A stretch of DNA of 41,857 bases, taken from Boseongicola sp. Lineage in GTDB: Bacteria; Pseudomonadota; Alphaproteobacteria; Rhodobacterales; Rhodobacteraceae. This document shows, piece by piece, positions 27,543 through 35,769 of the stretch. The translations under genes were made by a program, and so were the position numbers. How positions within the stretch are numbered: the first letter of the stretch is position 1; each line of letters starts with the position of its first letter. The notes under the pieces are model-generated. The model saw only the letters and a list, made by a program, of their open reading frames with translations, was not told the DNA's origin and did not search any database. The DNA lies in NCBI GenBank assembly GCA_029287375.1, contig JARFRG010000001.1:1-41857 (forward strand), given 5' to 3'.

Positions 27543-27642
27543 TTTTATGTGCCAGAGTGAACCTGTCCTAAGGCACATTGGGTGTTTTTGGGACACTTCC
27601 TCCCTGTTGACTGGCCGCGCCCTGAAAAGCGCGGTCTTTTTT
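27543..27642 (+). ncRNA. Candidate small RNA 1 with anti-Shine-Dalgarno loop
   Basis: About 100 bases with three stems. They are TGTGCC/GGCACA (27548-27577); a short GACA/TGTT stem exposing CTTCCTCCC in its loop (27592-27608); and a terminator stem. There is no coding potential worth noting. A C/U-rich loop complementary to ribosome-binding sites followed by a terminator resembles the CcsR/cuckoo small RNAs of Rhodobacterales, which carry CCUCCUCCC loops. The match is partial and unverified. Confidence 0.45.
27613..27642 (+). terminator. Rho-independent terminator of small RNA 1
   Basis: CCGCGC/GCGCGG stem with an 8-base loop followed by TCTTTTTT on the plus strand. No plus-strand protein gene precedes it, which itself points to a short transcript. 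Confidence 0.75.
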
Positions 27643-27680
27643 ACCTGTCGCAGACCCGAGGAAAAGTGATCACTTCCCTG

Positions 27681-27709
27681 TTGACGGAGCGTTTTTGCTG
27701 CAATAGCTT
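27681..27709 (+). promoter_or_regulatory. Predicted promoter of small RNA 2
   Basis: TTGACG-N17-TAGCTT with a strong -35 box; expected start about 27716. The 12-base perfect palindrome AAGTGATCACTT lies just upstream at about 27664-27675 and could be an operator. Confidence 0.45.
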
Positions 27710-27715
27710 GCGAGC

Positions 27716-27786
27716 AATTAAAAAAGTCGGCCAGTCCGGCAGGGAGAAATGAAAAACAGGGTCTGGTTTCCAGGCCCTGTTTTTTA
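27716..27786 (+). ncRNA. Candidate small RNA 2
   Basis: A predicted transcript of about 70 bases between the promoter at 27681 and a very strong terminator. It contains GGCCAGTCCGGC and a GGGAG element but no long ORF. Its 5' neighbourhood repeats a motif of small RNA 1: CACTTCCCTGTTGAC at 27671 against CACTTCCTCCCTGTTGAC at 27594. Confidence 0.4.
27752..27786 (+). terminator. Strong terminator upstream of the ialB-like gene
   Basis: AAAAACAGGG pairs with CCCTGTTTTTT, with an inner CTGG/CCAG extension and a TTT loop. The A and T flanks make it bidirectional. It lies 136 bases before the ialB-like ATG, so it ends an upstream RNA rather than a known gene. Confidence 0.85.
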
Positions 27787-27922
27787 TGGGCGAGACTGTG
27801 TTTCACAGGCCGTGAACGTGCCACCACGGCAAAGCCTTGCCGGCGCAACGCCCAAGGCCCTGACAGTCGGCGCAAGCCGTGCTAAGCCGCCCAAACACAA
27901 CGTCCGCAGACATGGAGCATAC

Positions 27923-28522
27923 ATGACGAACGTGTTGAGAATTATAGGTTTTGGTCTGGCATTGGGTTTCTCTGGGACCGCATTTGCGCAAACAGACACG
28001 CCCGCCGAACCCGAAACGCCCGCCGTAGAGGCCCCCGCCGAAGATGTTCCAAGTGGCCCTCAGCCCGGTGATACATTTGTCGGCGCCACATTCTCGGATT
28101 GGGAATTGCGCTGCCTGCGACTTGAGAATGGCTCAGACCGTTGTCAGATGTATCAGCTTTTGCGAGATGGAACCGGCACTTCGGTTGCCGAGGTCAGCAT
28201 TTTCGCGATCCCACCTGGCGGCCCGGCCGAAGCAGGTGCCTCGGTCATCACGCCGCTGGAAACACTTTTGACGGCCGATTTGCGCGTATCGGTGGATGGC
28301 GACAAAGCCCGTGTCTATCCCTACAGCTTTTGCACAGCAGACGGCTGCGTCGCGCGTCTTGGGTTCACGCCCGAAGAAATCACGTCATTCAAGCGCGGCG
28401 TTGCGGCGATGGTAACGCTGGTTCCAGCACTTGCCCCGGATCAAACCGTTGATCTGACCATGTCACTGTCGGGATTTACTGCCGCTTACGAAGACCTGCG
28501 CACACGTTCTGGTCTGAACTGA
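27923..28522 (+). CDS. Invasion-associated locus B (IalB) family protein
   Basis: A 199-residue exported protein. It has a clear signal peptide (hydrophobic run then TAFAQ cleavage at about residue 23), a low-complexity Pro/Glu/Ala linker, and the IalB domain from about residue 50. That domain shows FSDWELRC, CQMYQLL, paired cysteines in SFCTADGCVARLGF, and a beta-rich end. Despite its name, IalB occurs in many free-living alphaproteobacteria; its job there is unknown, periplasmic location is likely. ATG at 27923 has GGAG six bases upstream. A longer frame starting at 27749 runs through a terminator and is rejected. Confidence 0.88.
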   Translation: MTNVLRIIGFGLALGFSGTAFAQTDTPAEPETPAVEAPAEDVPSGPQPGDTFVGATFSDWELRCLRLENGSDRCQMYQLLRDGTGTSVAEVSIFAIPPGGPAEAGASVITPLETLLTADLRVSVDGDKARVYPYSFCTADGCVARLGFTPEEITSFKRGVAAMVTLVPALAPDQTVDLTMSLSGFTAAYEDLRTRSGLN

Positions 28523-28529
28523 TCTGATC

Positions 28530-28547
28530 GGGGGCCGTCAGGCCCCC
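28530..28547. terminator. Hairpin between convergent ialB-like gene and pgi
   Basis: A perfect 7-bp GGGGGCC/GGCCCCC stem with loop GTCA just after the ialB-like stop, overlapping the pgi stop codon. There is no T-run, so termination strength is uncertain. Confidence 0.5.
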
Positions 28548-30145
28548 GCCATCCGCCGGACCGCGCTGACCAGCTGCGCGGTGGAGCCATCCTTGCCCTC
28601 AGTGCCGACCTCACCCGCAACAACCGGCTCAAGCGCCTTGGCAAGCTCTTTACCAAGCTCAACCCCCCACTGATCATAGGAATTGATCCCAAGGATCGCG
28701 CCCTCGACGAACACACGATGTTCATAAAGAGCGATGATCTGCCCCAACACGTAAGGCGTCAGTTTTGGATAGAGCAATGTGGTCGATGGACGGTTTCCAG
28801 GAAAGACCCGATGCGCGGCCTGACGTTCCAGCTCGGCTCCGTCAAAGCTATCGGAAACGATCTGACGCGCCTCATCCAAAGTTCGCCCACGCATCAACGC
28901 CTCGGATTGCGCCAGACAATTGGCCACCAGAAGACGGTGTTGATGGGCAAGGTCGTCTTCAAAACCCTCCGCACCAATCATGAATTCGCACGGCACAACG
29001 CGTGTGCCTTGATGGATCAACTGGTAAAACGCGTGCTGGCCATTTGTTCCGGGTTCTCCCCAGACAACCGGCCCTGAATTTTCTGCAAGCGTCGTGCCAT
29101 CCATTGCGGTGCGCTTGCCGTTGCTCTCCATTTCAAGCTGCTGAAGATACGCCGGAAGCCGCGAAAGCCGTTGCTCGTATGGCAAGACAGCGCGCGTGCC
29201 GTAACCAAGCCCTTGATTGTGCCAAATGCCTGTCAGGGCAAGCATGACAGGAAGGTTTTCAAGCGGTGCGGCGGCGCGAAAATGGGTATCCATCCATTGC
29301 CCACCCTGCAAGAACGCACGAAAGGCGTCTGGTCCGGTCGCGATCATCAACGCCAAACCGATCGGCCCCCACATCGAATACCGTCCGCCAACCCAGTCCT
29401 CAAACCCAAACACACGGTCCGCATCAATTCCAAAGGCCGCGGTTTTATCAGCAGCCGTCGACAAAGCCGCAAATTGCGCCGCCGGATCTGGGACAGTCTC
29501 ACTCATCCACGCCTTGGCTGTCGCGGCGTTGGACATGGTTTCGATCGTCGTAAAGGTCTTGGAGGCCACAATGACAAGCGTCGTTCGTGCATCCAGCCCG
29601 CGCAACGTATCTGCAATATGTGCCCCATCTACGTTCGACACAAAATGACAGCGCGGGCCGTCGTGATAAGGCGCAAGCGACAGCGTGGCCATCGCGGGTC
29701 CAAGATCAGAGCCGCCGATACCTATATTGACCACGTCCGTGAAAGCGCCACCTGCCCCCGCGAACCGGCCCTCACGCACATCTGCCGCAAAGACCTCCAT
29801 TCGGGCCAACGTGTCCAGAACGCCGGGCATGACATCAATGCCGTCGACCACGACCGGACCACCGTCAAGATTGCGCAGAGCGGTATGCAACACGGCGCGG
29901 CCTTCGGTTTCGTTGATCTTTTCGCCTGCAAACATCGCATCCCGTCGCGCAGGGACGCCCGCAGATTCGTAAAGGTTGATAAGGGCGTCGCGCCCGACCC
30001 CGTCCATCGCCGTTTTCGAGTAGTCAAACAGCAGATCACCGGCGCTGATTGAAAAATCCCGCGCGCGGTTTGCGTCGTCGAAGCGTGTCAGAATAGCTGT
30101 TTCAGCAGCGGCGCGCGCCACTGATTTTAATGTGCCAAAGTCCAT
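28538..30145 (-). CDS. pgi: Glucose-6-phosphate isomerase
   Basis: Interconverts glucose 6-phosphate and fructose 6-phosphate. The 535-residue product has [26 protein letters not shown] with conserved arginine, [14 protein letters not shown] with the catalytic Glu/His neighbourhood, and the C-terminal [32 protein letters not shown] precedes the ATG. It is the third gene of zwf-pgl-pgi, 9 bases after pgl. This arrangement cycles hexose phosphate into the Entner-Doudoroff and oxidative pentose phosphate routes. Confidence 0.96.
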   Translation of the reverse strand: MDFGTLKSVARAAAETAILTRFDDANRARDFSISAGDLLFDYSKTAMDGVGRDALINLYESAGVPARRDAMFAGEKINETEGRAVLHTALRNLDGGPVVVDGIDVMPGVLDTLARMEVFAADVREGRFAGAGGAFTDVVNIGIGGSDLGPAMATLSLAPYHDGPRCHFVSNVDGAHIADTLRGLDARTTLVIVASKTFTTIETMSNAATAKAWMSETVPDPAAQFAALSTAADKTAAFGIDADRVFGFEDWVGGRYSMWGPIGLALMIATGPDAFRAFLQGGQWMDTHFRAAAPLENLPVMLALTGIWHNQGLGYGTRAVLPYEQRLSRLPAYLQQLEMESNGKRTAMDGTTLAENSGPVVWGEPGTNGQHAFYQLIHQGTRVVPCEFMIGAEGFEDDLAHQHRLLVANCLAQSEALMRGRTLDEARQIVSDSFDGAELERQAAHRVFPGNRPSTTLLYPKLTPYVLGQIIALYEHRVFVEGAILGINSYDQWGVELGKELAKALEPVVAGEVGTEGKDGSTAQLVSAVRRMAGA

Positions 30146-30154
30146 GTTGTCCTC

Positions 30155-30820
30155 TTAAGGTGCCCAATGCACCGTCGCATGCGCCAACACGATAGAAACA
30201 GGCGCAGTCTCAGGTTTCAGTTTGCGCGCCGCCTCAAGAGCTGCGCGTTTTTCGGTGCCGGTGATAACCACATGCGTGGACATCGCGCCTTTTAACACCG
30301 GCGCTGTCAACGACAAACGGGGTTCCAGATCGTCTCCGGGGGGTGTCAGTGCCATAATAGGAGGCGCATCGCTGGCCAGCGCGTCTGGCAATTCGGGAGA
30401 ACCCGGAAAAAGCGAGGCCGTGTGCATGTCGGCCCCCATCCCCAAAAGCAGGATTGAAATAGGAAGCTCTTCGCTTAGTTTTGCGCGCACAGCCGGCCAG
30501 TCGCCGTCGTCTTCTGCAACAAGGCGGATGAACTGCGCAACCGATGCGCGTCCGGTCAAAAGCCGCTCTCGAACCAGACGCTCATTCGACCGTGGATGGT
30601 CGGCAGGCACGCGGCGTTCGTCGGTCAACACCACATGCACACGTGACCAATCAAGATCTGCCGCAGACAATGCATCAAAGATCGGTCCCGGCGTCGTGCC
30701 ACCCGGAACCGCCAATGATGCCCAGGGATGTTCCAGCAAGCAGGTGTTCAGTTCGCCCGCGATCCGGTTCGCGAGGTCGATCATCATCATTTCGCTATCA
30801 GGATAGGTCTCAAGATGCAT
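30155..30820 (-). CDS. pgl: 6-Phosphogluconolactonase
   Basis: Hydrolyses 6-phosphogluconolactone to 6-phosphogluconate. The 221-residue DevB-type protein has LAVPGGTTPGPIFDAL, VVLTDERRVPADHPRSNERLVRERLL and LLGMGADMHTASLFPGSPEL, the standard motifs. It lies 30 bases after zwf and 9 bases before pgi, so the product of Zwf is taken directly by its neighbour's enzyme. Confidence 0.96.
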   Translation of the reverse strand: MHLETYPDSEMMMIDLANRIAGELNTCLLEHPWASLAVPGGTTPGPIFDALSAADLDWSRVHVVLTDERRVPADHPRSNERLVRERLLTGRASVAQFIRLVAEDDGDWPAVRAKLSEELPISILLLGMGADMHTASLFPGSPELPDALASDAPPIMALTPPGDDLEPRLSLTAPVLKGAMSTHVVITGTEKRAALEAARKLKPETAPVSIVLAHATVHWAP

Positions 30821-30850
30821 GTATACCTTTCCGGCCTCCCAGTTTCGGGA

Positions 30851-32311
30851 TCAGGCCTTGATGTCCAGCCAACGGCGTCCCTCGCGGTGCATAAGAACCG
30901 CCGCGTCTTCAGGCCCCGTCGTCTCAATATCATAAGGTTTGGGGCGCTCGCCACGCCTTGTCCACTCTTTGATAATTGGATCAGTCCACGCCCACGCAGC
31001 CTCGACTTCGTCGCCGCGCATGAACAAAGTTTGGTTGCCCCTGATCACATCCATAATCAGGCGCTCGTAAGCGTCAGGGACATCATCGGTTTCGGGGCCA
31101 AGAGCGTCGGCAAAAGTCATATCAAGGGGCACGTCGACCAGACGCATCCCACCGGGGCCGGGCTCCTTGATCGTCACCCCAAGGGTGATACCCTCGTTTG
31201 GCTGCAGACGGATCGACAGGATATTGCGGTGCCGACCGCTGTCTTCGTCGAAAATCGAATGCGGCGTCTCTTTGAAAACAATCGAAATTTCGGACGCGCG
31301 CGCCTTCAGACGTTTGCCAGTGCGCAGATAAAACGGCACGCCGGCCCAACGCCAGTTCGAGATCATAAGCTTCATGGCAATAAAGCTTTCGGTAATGCTC
31401 GAGCGGTTTTCGACCTCGTCGAGGTAATCCTCGCCCTTTTTCGGCGACTCGTACTGACCCCGCACGATATCATCCCGTTTTGGGGGATCCAGCGCACGGA
31501 TCACCTTGAGCTTTTCATCGCGCACCGAGTCGGGATCAAAATGCGCCGGCGGTTCCATCGCAATCAGGCACAACAACTGCATCAGATGGTTCTGCACCAT
31601 ATCGCGCATTGCACCGGACTTGTCGTAATACGCCCCGCGCCCGCCAACACCAACAGTTTCAGCGACCGTAATCTGCACGTGGTCGACGTATTGCGCGTTC
31701 CACAACGGCTCAAACAGCATATTGCCAAACCGCACGGCCATCAGGTTCTGGACTGTCTCTTTTCCAAGATAATGGTCGATACGGTAAATCTGACTTTCGT
31801 CAAAATGGTCGCGCAACGTGGCGTTCAGAATACGCGCGCTTTCAAGATCCCGGCCAAACGGTTTTTCAACGACGATCCGTGCGTTGGCTCCGGCAATTTT
31901 GTGAGTATGCAACCGTTCAGCAAGCGGGCCGAACAGGCTTGGCGCAACCGAGAAATAGAACGCCTGAACGGTGGCTTCATCTTTGCGCGTGAGCTTTCTG
32001 AGGGCAGACCAACCCTCCGTGCCGGTCGCATCGATGCGGACGTAATGCAGTTGTTCCAGGAAGCCTTTGACGGCTGCTGCGGGACGGCTGTCTTTCGCGA
32101 CGAATTCCTCAAGGGCCAGCTTGATATCCCGCCGATACGCGTCGTCGGTCAAATCCGAGCGCGCAGCACCAATGATACGCGCAGCGGGCGGCATCTGGCC
32201 GGAGCAAAACCGACGGAACAATCCGGGCAGGATCTTGCGACGCGCAAGGTCTCCCGTACCTCCAAAAATCACAAGGTCGAAGTCTTCGACCGGAATGACA
32301 CGCGAGACCAT
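30851..32311 (-). CDS. zwf: Glucose-6-phosphate 1-dehydrogenase
   Basis: NAD(P)-dependent oxidation of glucose 6-phosphate. The 486-residue product has the cofactor motif FGGTGDLARRK, the active-site signature RIDHYLGKETVQN with its catalytic histidine region, and EKPFGRDLESA. ATG at 32311 with AAGGAG seven bases upstream. First gene of zwf-pgl-pgi, with a predicted promoter and a candidate operator in the 194-base space shared with the divergent radical SAM gene. Confidence 0.97.
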   Translation of the reverse strand: MVSRVIPVEDFDLVIFGGTGDLARRKILPGLFRRFCSGQMPPAARIIGAARSDLTDDAYRRDIKLALEEFVAKDSRPAAAVKGFLEQLHYVRIDATGTEGWSALRKLTRKDEATVQAFYFSVAPSLFGPLAERLHTHKIAGANARIVVEKPFGRDLESARILNATLRDHFDESQIYRIDHYLGKETVQNLMAVRFGNMLFEPLWNAQYVDHVQITVAETVGVGGRGAYYDKSGAMRDMVQNHLMQLLCLIAMEPPAHFDPDSVRDEKLKVIRALDPPKRDDIVRGQYESPKKGEDYLDEVENRSSITESFIAMKLMISNWRWAGVPFYLRTGKRLKARASEISIVFKETPHSIFDEDSGRHRNILSIRLQPNEGITLGVTIKEPGPGGMRLVDVPLDMTFADALGPETDDVPDAYERLIMDVIRGNQTLFMRGDEVEAAWAWTDPIIKEWTRRGERPKPYDIETTGPEDAAVLMHREGRRWLDIKA

Positions 32312-32345
32312 TCGAGGGCTCCTTCTTCATTTCGCAAACAGCGGC

Positions 32346-32357
32346 GTTACCGCTAAC
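32346..32357. promoter_or_regulatory. Candidate LacI-family operator of zwf-pgl-pgi
   Basis: GTTACCGCTAAC, that is GTTAGCGGTAAC on the zwf strand: inverted GTTA/TAAC arms around a central CG. This is the layout of LacI-family sugar-responsive repressor sites. It begins a few bases downstream of the predicted transcription start, a typical repressing position. The regulator is not in this window. Confidence 0.45.
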
Positions 32358-32368
32358 ATTTAGACGCG

Positions 32369-32397
32369 TTTATCCGATACCGCGATATTGCAGGCAA
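32369..32397 (-). promoter_or_regulatory. Predicted zwf promoter
   Basis: Reverse-strand TTGCCT-N17-GATAAA with an expected start near 32362, about 50 bases upstream of the zwf ATG. Confidence 0.4.
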
Positions 32398-32505
32398 GTC
32401 TAGTCGCGCACGCGGCGTTCACAAGTCTGTCACGTCAGATGCACGGATCTTTATGTGTGAGCTGCTTCGCATTAGGTAGGCGCCAAATAAGCAAAGTTGG
32501 ATCCG

Positions 32506-33459
32506 ATGAAAGACCAGATAACGTCAGGCCTTGCCCCCGAAAAGTTTCGCGATCCGCTTACAACGGCCAAAGGTCAGCCGCGCGCGCAGGTTGCGCTTCG
32601 CAATCCAGAGACGCTCTGGTTCAATACCGGCACGCTGTGCAACATCGAATGCGTGAATTGCTACATCGAATCGTCCCCGACTAACGACCGCCTCGTCTAC
32701 ATCACAGCCGATGAGGTCACCGGCTATCTGGACCAGCTTGAAGACCGCGCCTGGGGTGTTCGCGAGATTGCGTTTACCGGCGGTGAACCCTTTATGAACC
32801 CCGAAATGATCGAAATCGCGCGCCGATCACTGGCACGTGGCTATAATGTTCTGATTTTGACCAATGCCATGCGTCCGATGATGCGCAAAGCGATGCAAAC
32901 CGGGTTGTTGGCGTTGCACGCGATGTATCCAAACAAGCTCACGCTCAGGATTTCGGTCGATCACTGGTCCGAGGCCCTCCACGATGTCGAACGGGGCAGC
33001 GGCGCGTTCGGGAAAACTCTCGCGGGTATGCGTTGGCTACGGGATTCTGGCCTGCGCATGGCGGTGGCCGGGCGCACGGTTTGGGGCGAAACGGATGCGC
33101 AGTCGCGCACCGGCTACGACGAACTCTATACGCGCGAGGGCTTTGAGATAGACGCACACGATCCAAGCATGACCGTTTTGTTTCCCGAAATGGATGACAG
33201 CATCGACGTACCCGAGATCACAACGGCGTGTTGGGGGATTCTGGACAAATCGCCCACCGACGTTATGTGCGCTTCGTCCCGCATGGTGGTCAAGCGACGC
33301 GGCGCGGACAAGCTTGCGGTTCTGGCATGCACACTCCTGCCCTACGAGCCCGAATTCGAGATGGGGCAGACTTTGGAAGAAGCCGAACGTCCGGTGCGGT
33401 TGAACCATCCGCATTGCTCGAAATTCTGCGTTCTTGGTGGTGCAAGCTGCTCTGCGTAA
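32506..33459 (+). CDS. Radical SAM protein with C-terminal cysteine-rich (SPASM/twitch-like) region
   Basis: A 317-residue radical SAM enzyme. Cysteines 45, 49 and 52 (CNIECVNC) bind the SAM [4Fe-4S] cluster. AFTGGEPFMNP is the GGE motif for the SAM amino group, and LTLRISVDH is the fifth-strand region. Six more cysteines at 242, 255, 275, 304, 308 and 315 suggest an auxiliary iron-sulfur cluster. Such clusters are common in enzymes that modify peptides or bind substrate directly. No precursor peptide or partner gene is visible. The ATG at 32506 is preferred to the TTG three codons earlier. It is divergent from zwf. Confidence 0.8.
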   Translation: MKDQITSGLAPEKFRDPLTTAKGQPRAQVALRNPETLWFNTGTLCNIECVNCYIESSPTNDRLVYITADEVTGYLDQLEDRAWGVREIAFTGGEPFMNPEMIEIARRSLARGYNVLILTNAMRPMMRKAMQTGLLALHAMYPNKLTLRISVDHWSEALHDVERGSGAFGKTLAGMRWLRDSGLRMAVAGRTVWGETDAQSRTGYDELYTREGFEIDAHDPSMTVLFPEMDDSIDVPEITTACWGILDKSPTDVMCASSRMVVKRRGADKLAVLACTLLPYEPEFEMGQTLEEAERPVRLNHPHCSKFCVLGGASCSA

Positions 33460-33476
33460 TGCGCTGAAATAAAACT

Positions 33477-34061
33477 CTATTCCTGAAGTTCGGCATCCCA
33501 ATACAGAAAATCGAGCCAGGTCTCATGAAGATGGTTCGGTGGGAATTTCCTGCCCAGATTCCGCAGTTCTTCAGATGCCGGAGGCCGGGCTGGTTTGCGC
33601 AGCGCCATGCCAGCCTGCCGCAAGCTGCGCGAACCTTTCTTGAGATTGCACCGCGAACAGGCCGCTACCACGTTTTCCCAGCTTGTCACCCCACCGCGCG
33701 CTCGTGGCACCACATGATCAAAGGTGAGGTCTCCGCGCGAACCGCAGTACTGACAACAAAACCCGTCCCTCAAAAATAGGTTAAAGCGTGTAAAAGCCAC
33801 ACGCTTTTGAGGTTGGATATAGTCTTTGAGAACGACGACCGAGGGAATGCGTATCTCGGTGGAAGGACTGCGCACGACCTCATCATATTCAGCAACGATT
33901 TGGACGCGGTCGAGGTAGACCGCCTTTACCGCCTCCTGCCAGGGCCAGAGAGACAACGGGTAATACGACAGCGGGCGGTAATCCGCATTCAGGACCAAGG
34001 CGGGATTATGGCGCAGACTACCAGGTTCACGCACAAAACTCGTTCGAAAGTCCCCGTCCAT
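33477..34061 (-). CDS. HNH endonuclease family protein
   Basis: A 194-residue protein of a widespread chromosomal family. The N-terminal part has NPALVLNADYRPLSYYPLSLWPWQEAVKAV. The HNH domain follows, with zinc-type cysteines and catalytic residues: FCCQYCG, then TFDHVVPRARGG, then ENVVAACSRCNLKKGSR. No restriction or phage gene is nearby, so a cellular housekeeping role is more likely than a mobile one; the substrate is unknown. The ATG at 34061 has GGAGG ten bases upstream; the frame extends ten codons further without support. Confidence 0.88.
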   Translation of the reverse strand: MDGDFRTSFVREPGSLRHNPALVLNADYRPLSYYPLSLWPWQEAVKAVYLDRVQIVAEYDEVVRSPSTEIRIPSVVVLKDYIQPQKRVAFTRFNLFLRDGFCCQYCGSRGDLTFDHVVPRARGGVTSWENVVAACSRCNLKKGSRSLRQAGMALRKPARPPASEELRNLGRKFPPNHLHETWLDFLYWDAELQE

Positions 34062-34092
34062 TCTTGTCTTGCCTCCGACCAGATGCAGCACA

Positions 34093-34119
34093 GTGACAGC
34101 GTAAGGTATAAACCGTCAC
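34093..34119. promoter_or_regulatory. Inverted repeat at the 5' end of the HNH transcript
   Basis: GTGACAG (34093-34099) and CCGTCAC (34113-34119) pair over 7 bp (one G-U) around a 13-base loop, just after the predicted start site. It could be an RNA hairpin or a repressor site. Confidence 0.35.
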
Positions 34120-34131
34120 GATATCAGGTCG

Positions 34132-34159
34132 ACTATATATAGGGCCTTGGATCGCGCAA
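34132..34159 (-). promoter_or_regulatory. Predicted HNH gene promoter
   Basis: Reverse-strand TTGCGC-N16-TATAGT; expected start about 34125, leaving a 60-base leader. Confidence 0.45.
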
Positions 34160-34245
34160 GCCCCACGATGGTGAGGGCTTTCTCGGTGTCGCTGCAGTTT
34201 TGCACATAGACGAAGTCAGGTCGGTGTCACAGGGTGTTGATTTCA

Positions 34246-35013
34246 TTAACCATGGGCAGGAACATCTTTCTCGGATGAGAGTTTTTCCCAAAAGACCAGT
34301 CGCGCCCGTCCCTGATTCTTGGCCTCGTACATCGCGAGATCCGCGCGTGTCAGAACTTCGTTGAGGTTATCGTTTGCAGGCATTTCGGCCGCCCCAACAG
34401 ACGCCGTGATATTTACCACCGTTTCCACACCATCCAAATTCACAGTCGCCCCTTCGGACAAGCGGTCTCCAATGATCCGGGCGGCCTCAATCGGAGCTTC
34501 TACCAGAAAAATACCAAACTCCTCGCCACCCAAACGGCCAACAATATCGTTGTCGCGGACCTGCGCGCGCAAAACATCGGCCATCACGCGCAGGCATTCA
34601 TCCCCGACCGCGTGGCCATAGGTGTCATTGATTTTCTTGAAATGGTCGAGATCAATCATCAGCAGAACGCCGCGCGAGGTTGCGGTTGCCCGCTCTGCCG
34701 CATCAATGAAAGCGCGACGATTACAAAGTCCCGTGAGCAGGTCTGTCGTTGCCAATAAAACAAGCTCTCTTCGCAAAGTATTCAGATACCAGATCGCGGC
34801 CAAACCGGTGAAGATCAGCGGAACCGATAAAACAAGAACCCCGAACACAATCGCCCGAAAGCCTGTGGCCTCATGTCCGTGAACGTGAACTTCGAACGTG
34901 ATCGCACACAGAACGACACTTGCGTTCACCACACACAGCTTCGTTAAAAAATCTGGCAAATTTCGGGGTGCCAGGAAGACCACAAGTCGTTCTGTGAGGT
35001 ATCTTAATCGCAT
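34246..35013 (-). CDS. Membrane-bound diguanylate cyclase (GGDEF)
   Basis: A 255-residue enzyme that makes cyclic di-GMP from two GTP. Two N-terminal membrane helices (about 23-42 and 52-77) leave a very short periplasmic loop. The GGDEF domain has D121 in MIDLDHFKKINDTYGH and the active-site loop GGEEF at 162-166. The inhibitory I-site RxxD is present as RDND at 153-156, exactly five residues before GGEEF, so product feedback inhibition is likely. It has no EAL domain. Candidate functions are surface attachment or motility control. Confidence 0.92.
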   Translation of the reverse strand: MRLRYLTERLVVFLAPRNLPDFLTKLCVVNASVVLCAITFEVHVHGHEATGFRAIVFGVLVLSVPLIFTGLAAIWYLNTLRRELVLLATTDLLTGLCNRRAFIDAAERATATSRGVLLMIDLDHFKKINDTYGHAVGDECLRVMADVLRAQVRDNDIVGRLGGEEFGIFLVEAPIEAARIIGDRLSEGATVNLDGVETVVNITASVGAAEMPANDNLNEVLTRADLAMYEAKNQGRARLVFWEKLSSEKDVPAHG

Positions 35014-35103
35014 CCCACAGCCATAGATCCAAAGAATTGACCCACCGTTAAAGCGCGCAATGCACAGATCTCAAAAATCAAACAATTTTAGAGAGTTATC
35101 ACG

Positions 35104-35769
35104 TTATTCCACACCAAAAAATGACCTCATGAAAGTCAGCGCAACACTAAGTCCATCAGGTGCAATTCCATGTCCGGTGCCTTGCATAACATGACCGTAT
35201 ACGTCGAACTCCGCGTCTTGAAGGGCTTTCGAGGCGATCTCCATCTCTCCGAAAGGCACCACGTCATCGGCGTCGCCGTGAATCAACAAAACAGGCGGTC
35301 TGCTCATGGCGTCGCTGGCCAAAGCATCTGCCATCATCAGGCGGCCGGAAAAACCAACAATACCGGCAATCGGATCAATGCGCCGGGGGGCAACGTGAAG
35401 GCTCATCATCGTGCCTTGGCTGAACCCGAACAGCATCAATCGATCCGGCGCAAGGCCCTCATCGGCAAGCACCTTGTCGATAAAGGCATCCAATCGCCGC
35501 GCCGCCCGCAAGAGCCCTTCACCAGCAGCAGATTCTGACGAACCATCAATCCAGGGGATTGGAAACCATTGAAACCCCATTGGGTTTGCCATCGAGCGAT
35601 CCGGCGCATTCGGGGCGATAAACACCGTGTCTGGCAAATGCGGGGCTAAGGGCTCAGCAAGCCCCAAAAGATCACTGCCGTCCGCCCCATAGCCGTGAAG
35701 AAATATCACGACGGAACTGTCCGCACCCGAAACGGACGCGCGTCTTTGAAATTCAAGATCGTCGCTCAT
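35104..35769 (-). CDS. Alpha/beta hydrolase, phospholipase/carboxylesterase family
   Basis: A 221-residue cytoplasmic esterase of the YpfH/EstB type. HGYGADGSDL forms the oxyanion region, GFSQGTMMSLH carries the nucleophile serine, LIHGDADDVVPF the aspartate and GTGHGI the histidine: a full triad. Substrate unknown; relatives hydrolyse short acyl esters or act on acylated proteins. Its ATG overlaps the alkA stop (ATGA), with GAGGG just upstream, so it is coupled to alkA. Confidence 0.88.
   Translation of the reverse strand: MSDDLEFQRRASVSGADSSVVIFLHGYGADGSDLLGLAEPLAPHLPDTVFIAPNAPDRSMANPMGFQWFPIPWIDGSSESAAGEGLLRAARRLDAFIDKVLADEGLAPDRLMLFGFSQGTMMSLHVAPRRIDPIAGIVGFSGRLMMADALASDAMSRPPVLLIHGDADDVVPFGEMEIASKALQDAEFDVYGHVMQGTGHGIAPDGLSVALTFMRSFFGVE

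Larger units (their letters stand above)
27491..27922. other. 432-base stretch without a protein gene
   Basis: The gap between the divergent DUF853 and ialB-like genes. It holds two predicted promoters, two terminators and two candidate small RNAs on the plus strand (27509-27786). The rest, 27787-27922, should contain the ialB-like promoter, which I could not place with confidence. Confidence 0.6.

Noticed and set aside
27613-27642. Terminator for the DUF853 gene
   Set aside because: That gene starts at 27490 and is transcribed away from this site; the T-run is on the plus strand.
27749-27922. An N-terminal extension of the ialB-like gene from an ATG at 27749
   Set aside because: It would run through a strong terminator and bury the signal peptide; the ATG at 27923 has a proper ribosome site and signal sequence.
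30728-32356. A 542-codon open frame on the plus strand opposite zwf, and similar long frames opposite phrB (11889-13142), pgi (29171-30052) and cimA (40218-41108)
   Set aside because: They are antisense shadows of well-identified genes in GC-rich DNA; their translations show no family motifs and their starts lack ribosome sites.
33477-34061. Part of a restriction-modification or phage-defence system
   Set aside because: The HNH protein belongs to a widespread stand-alone family and no methylase, helicase or phage gene is nearby.
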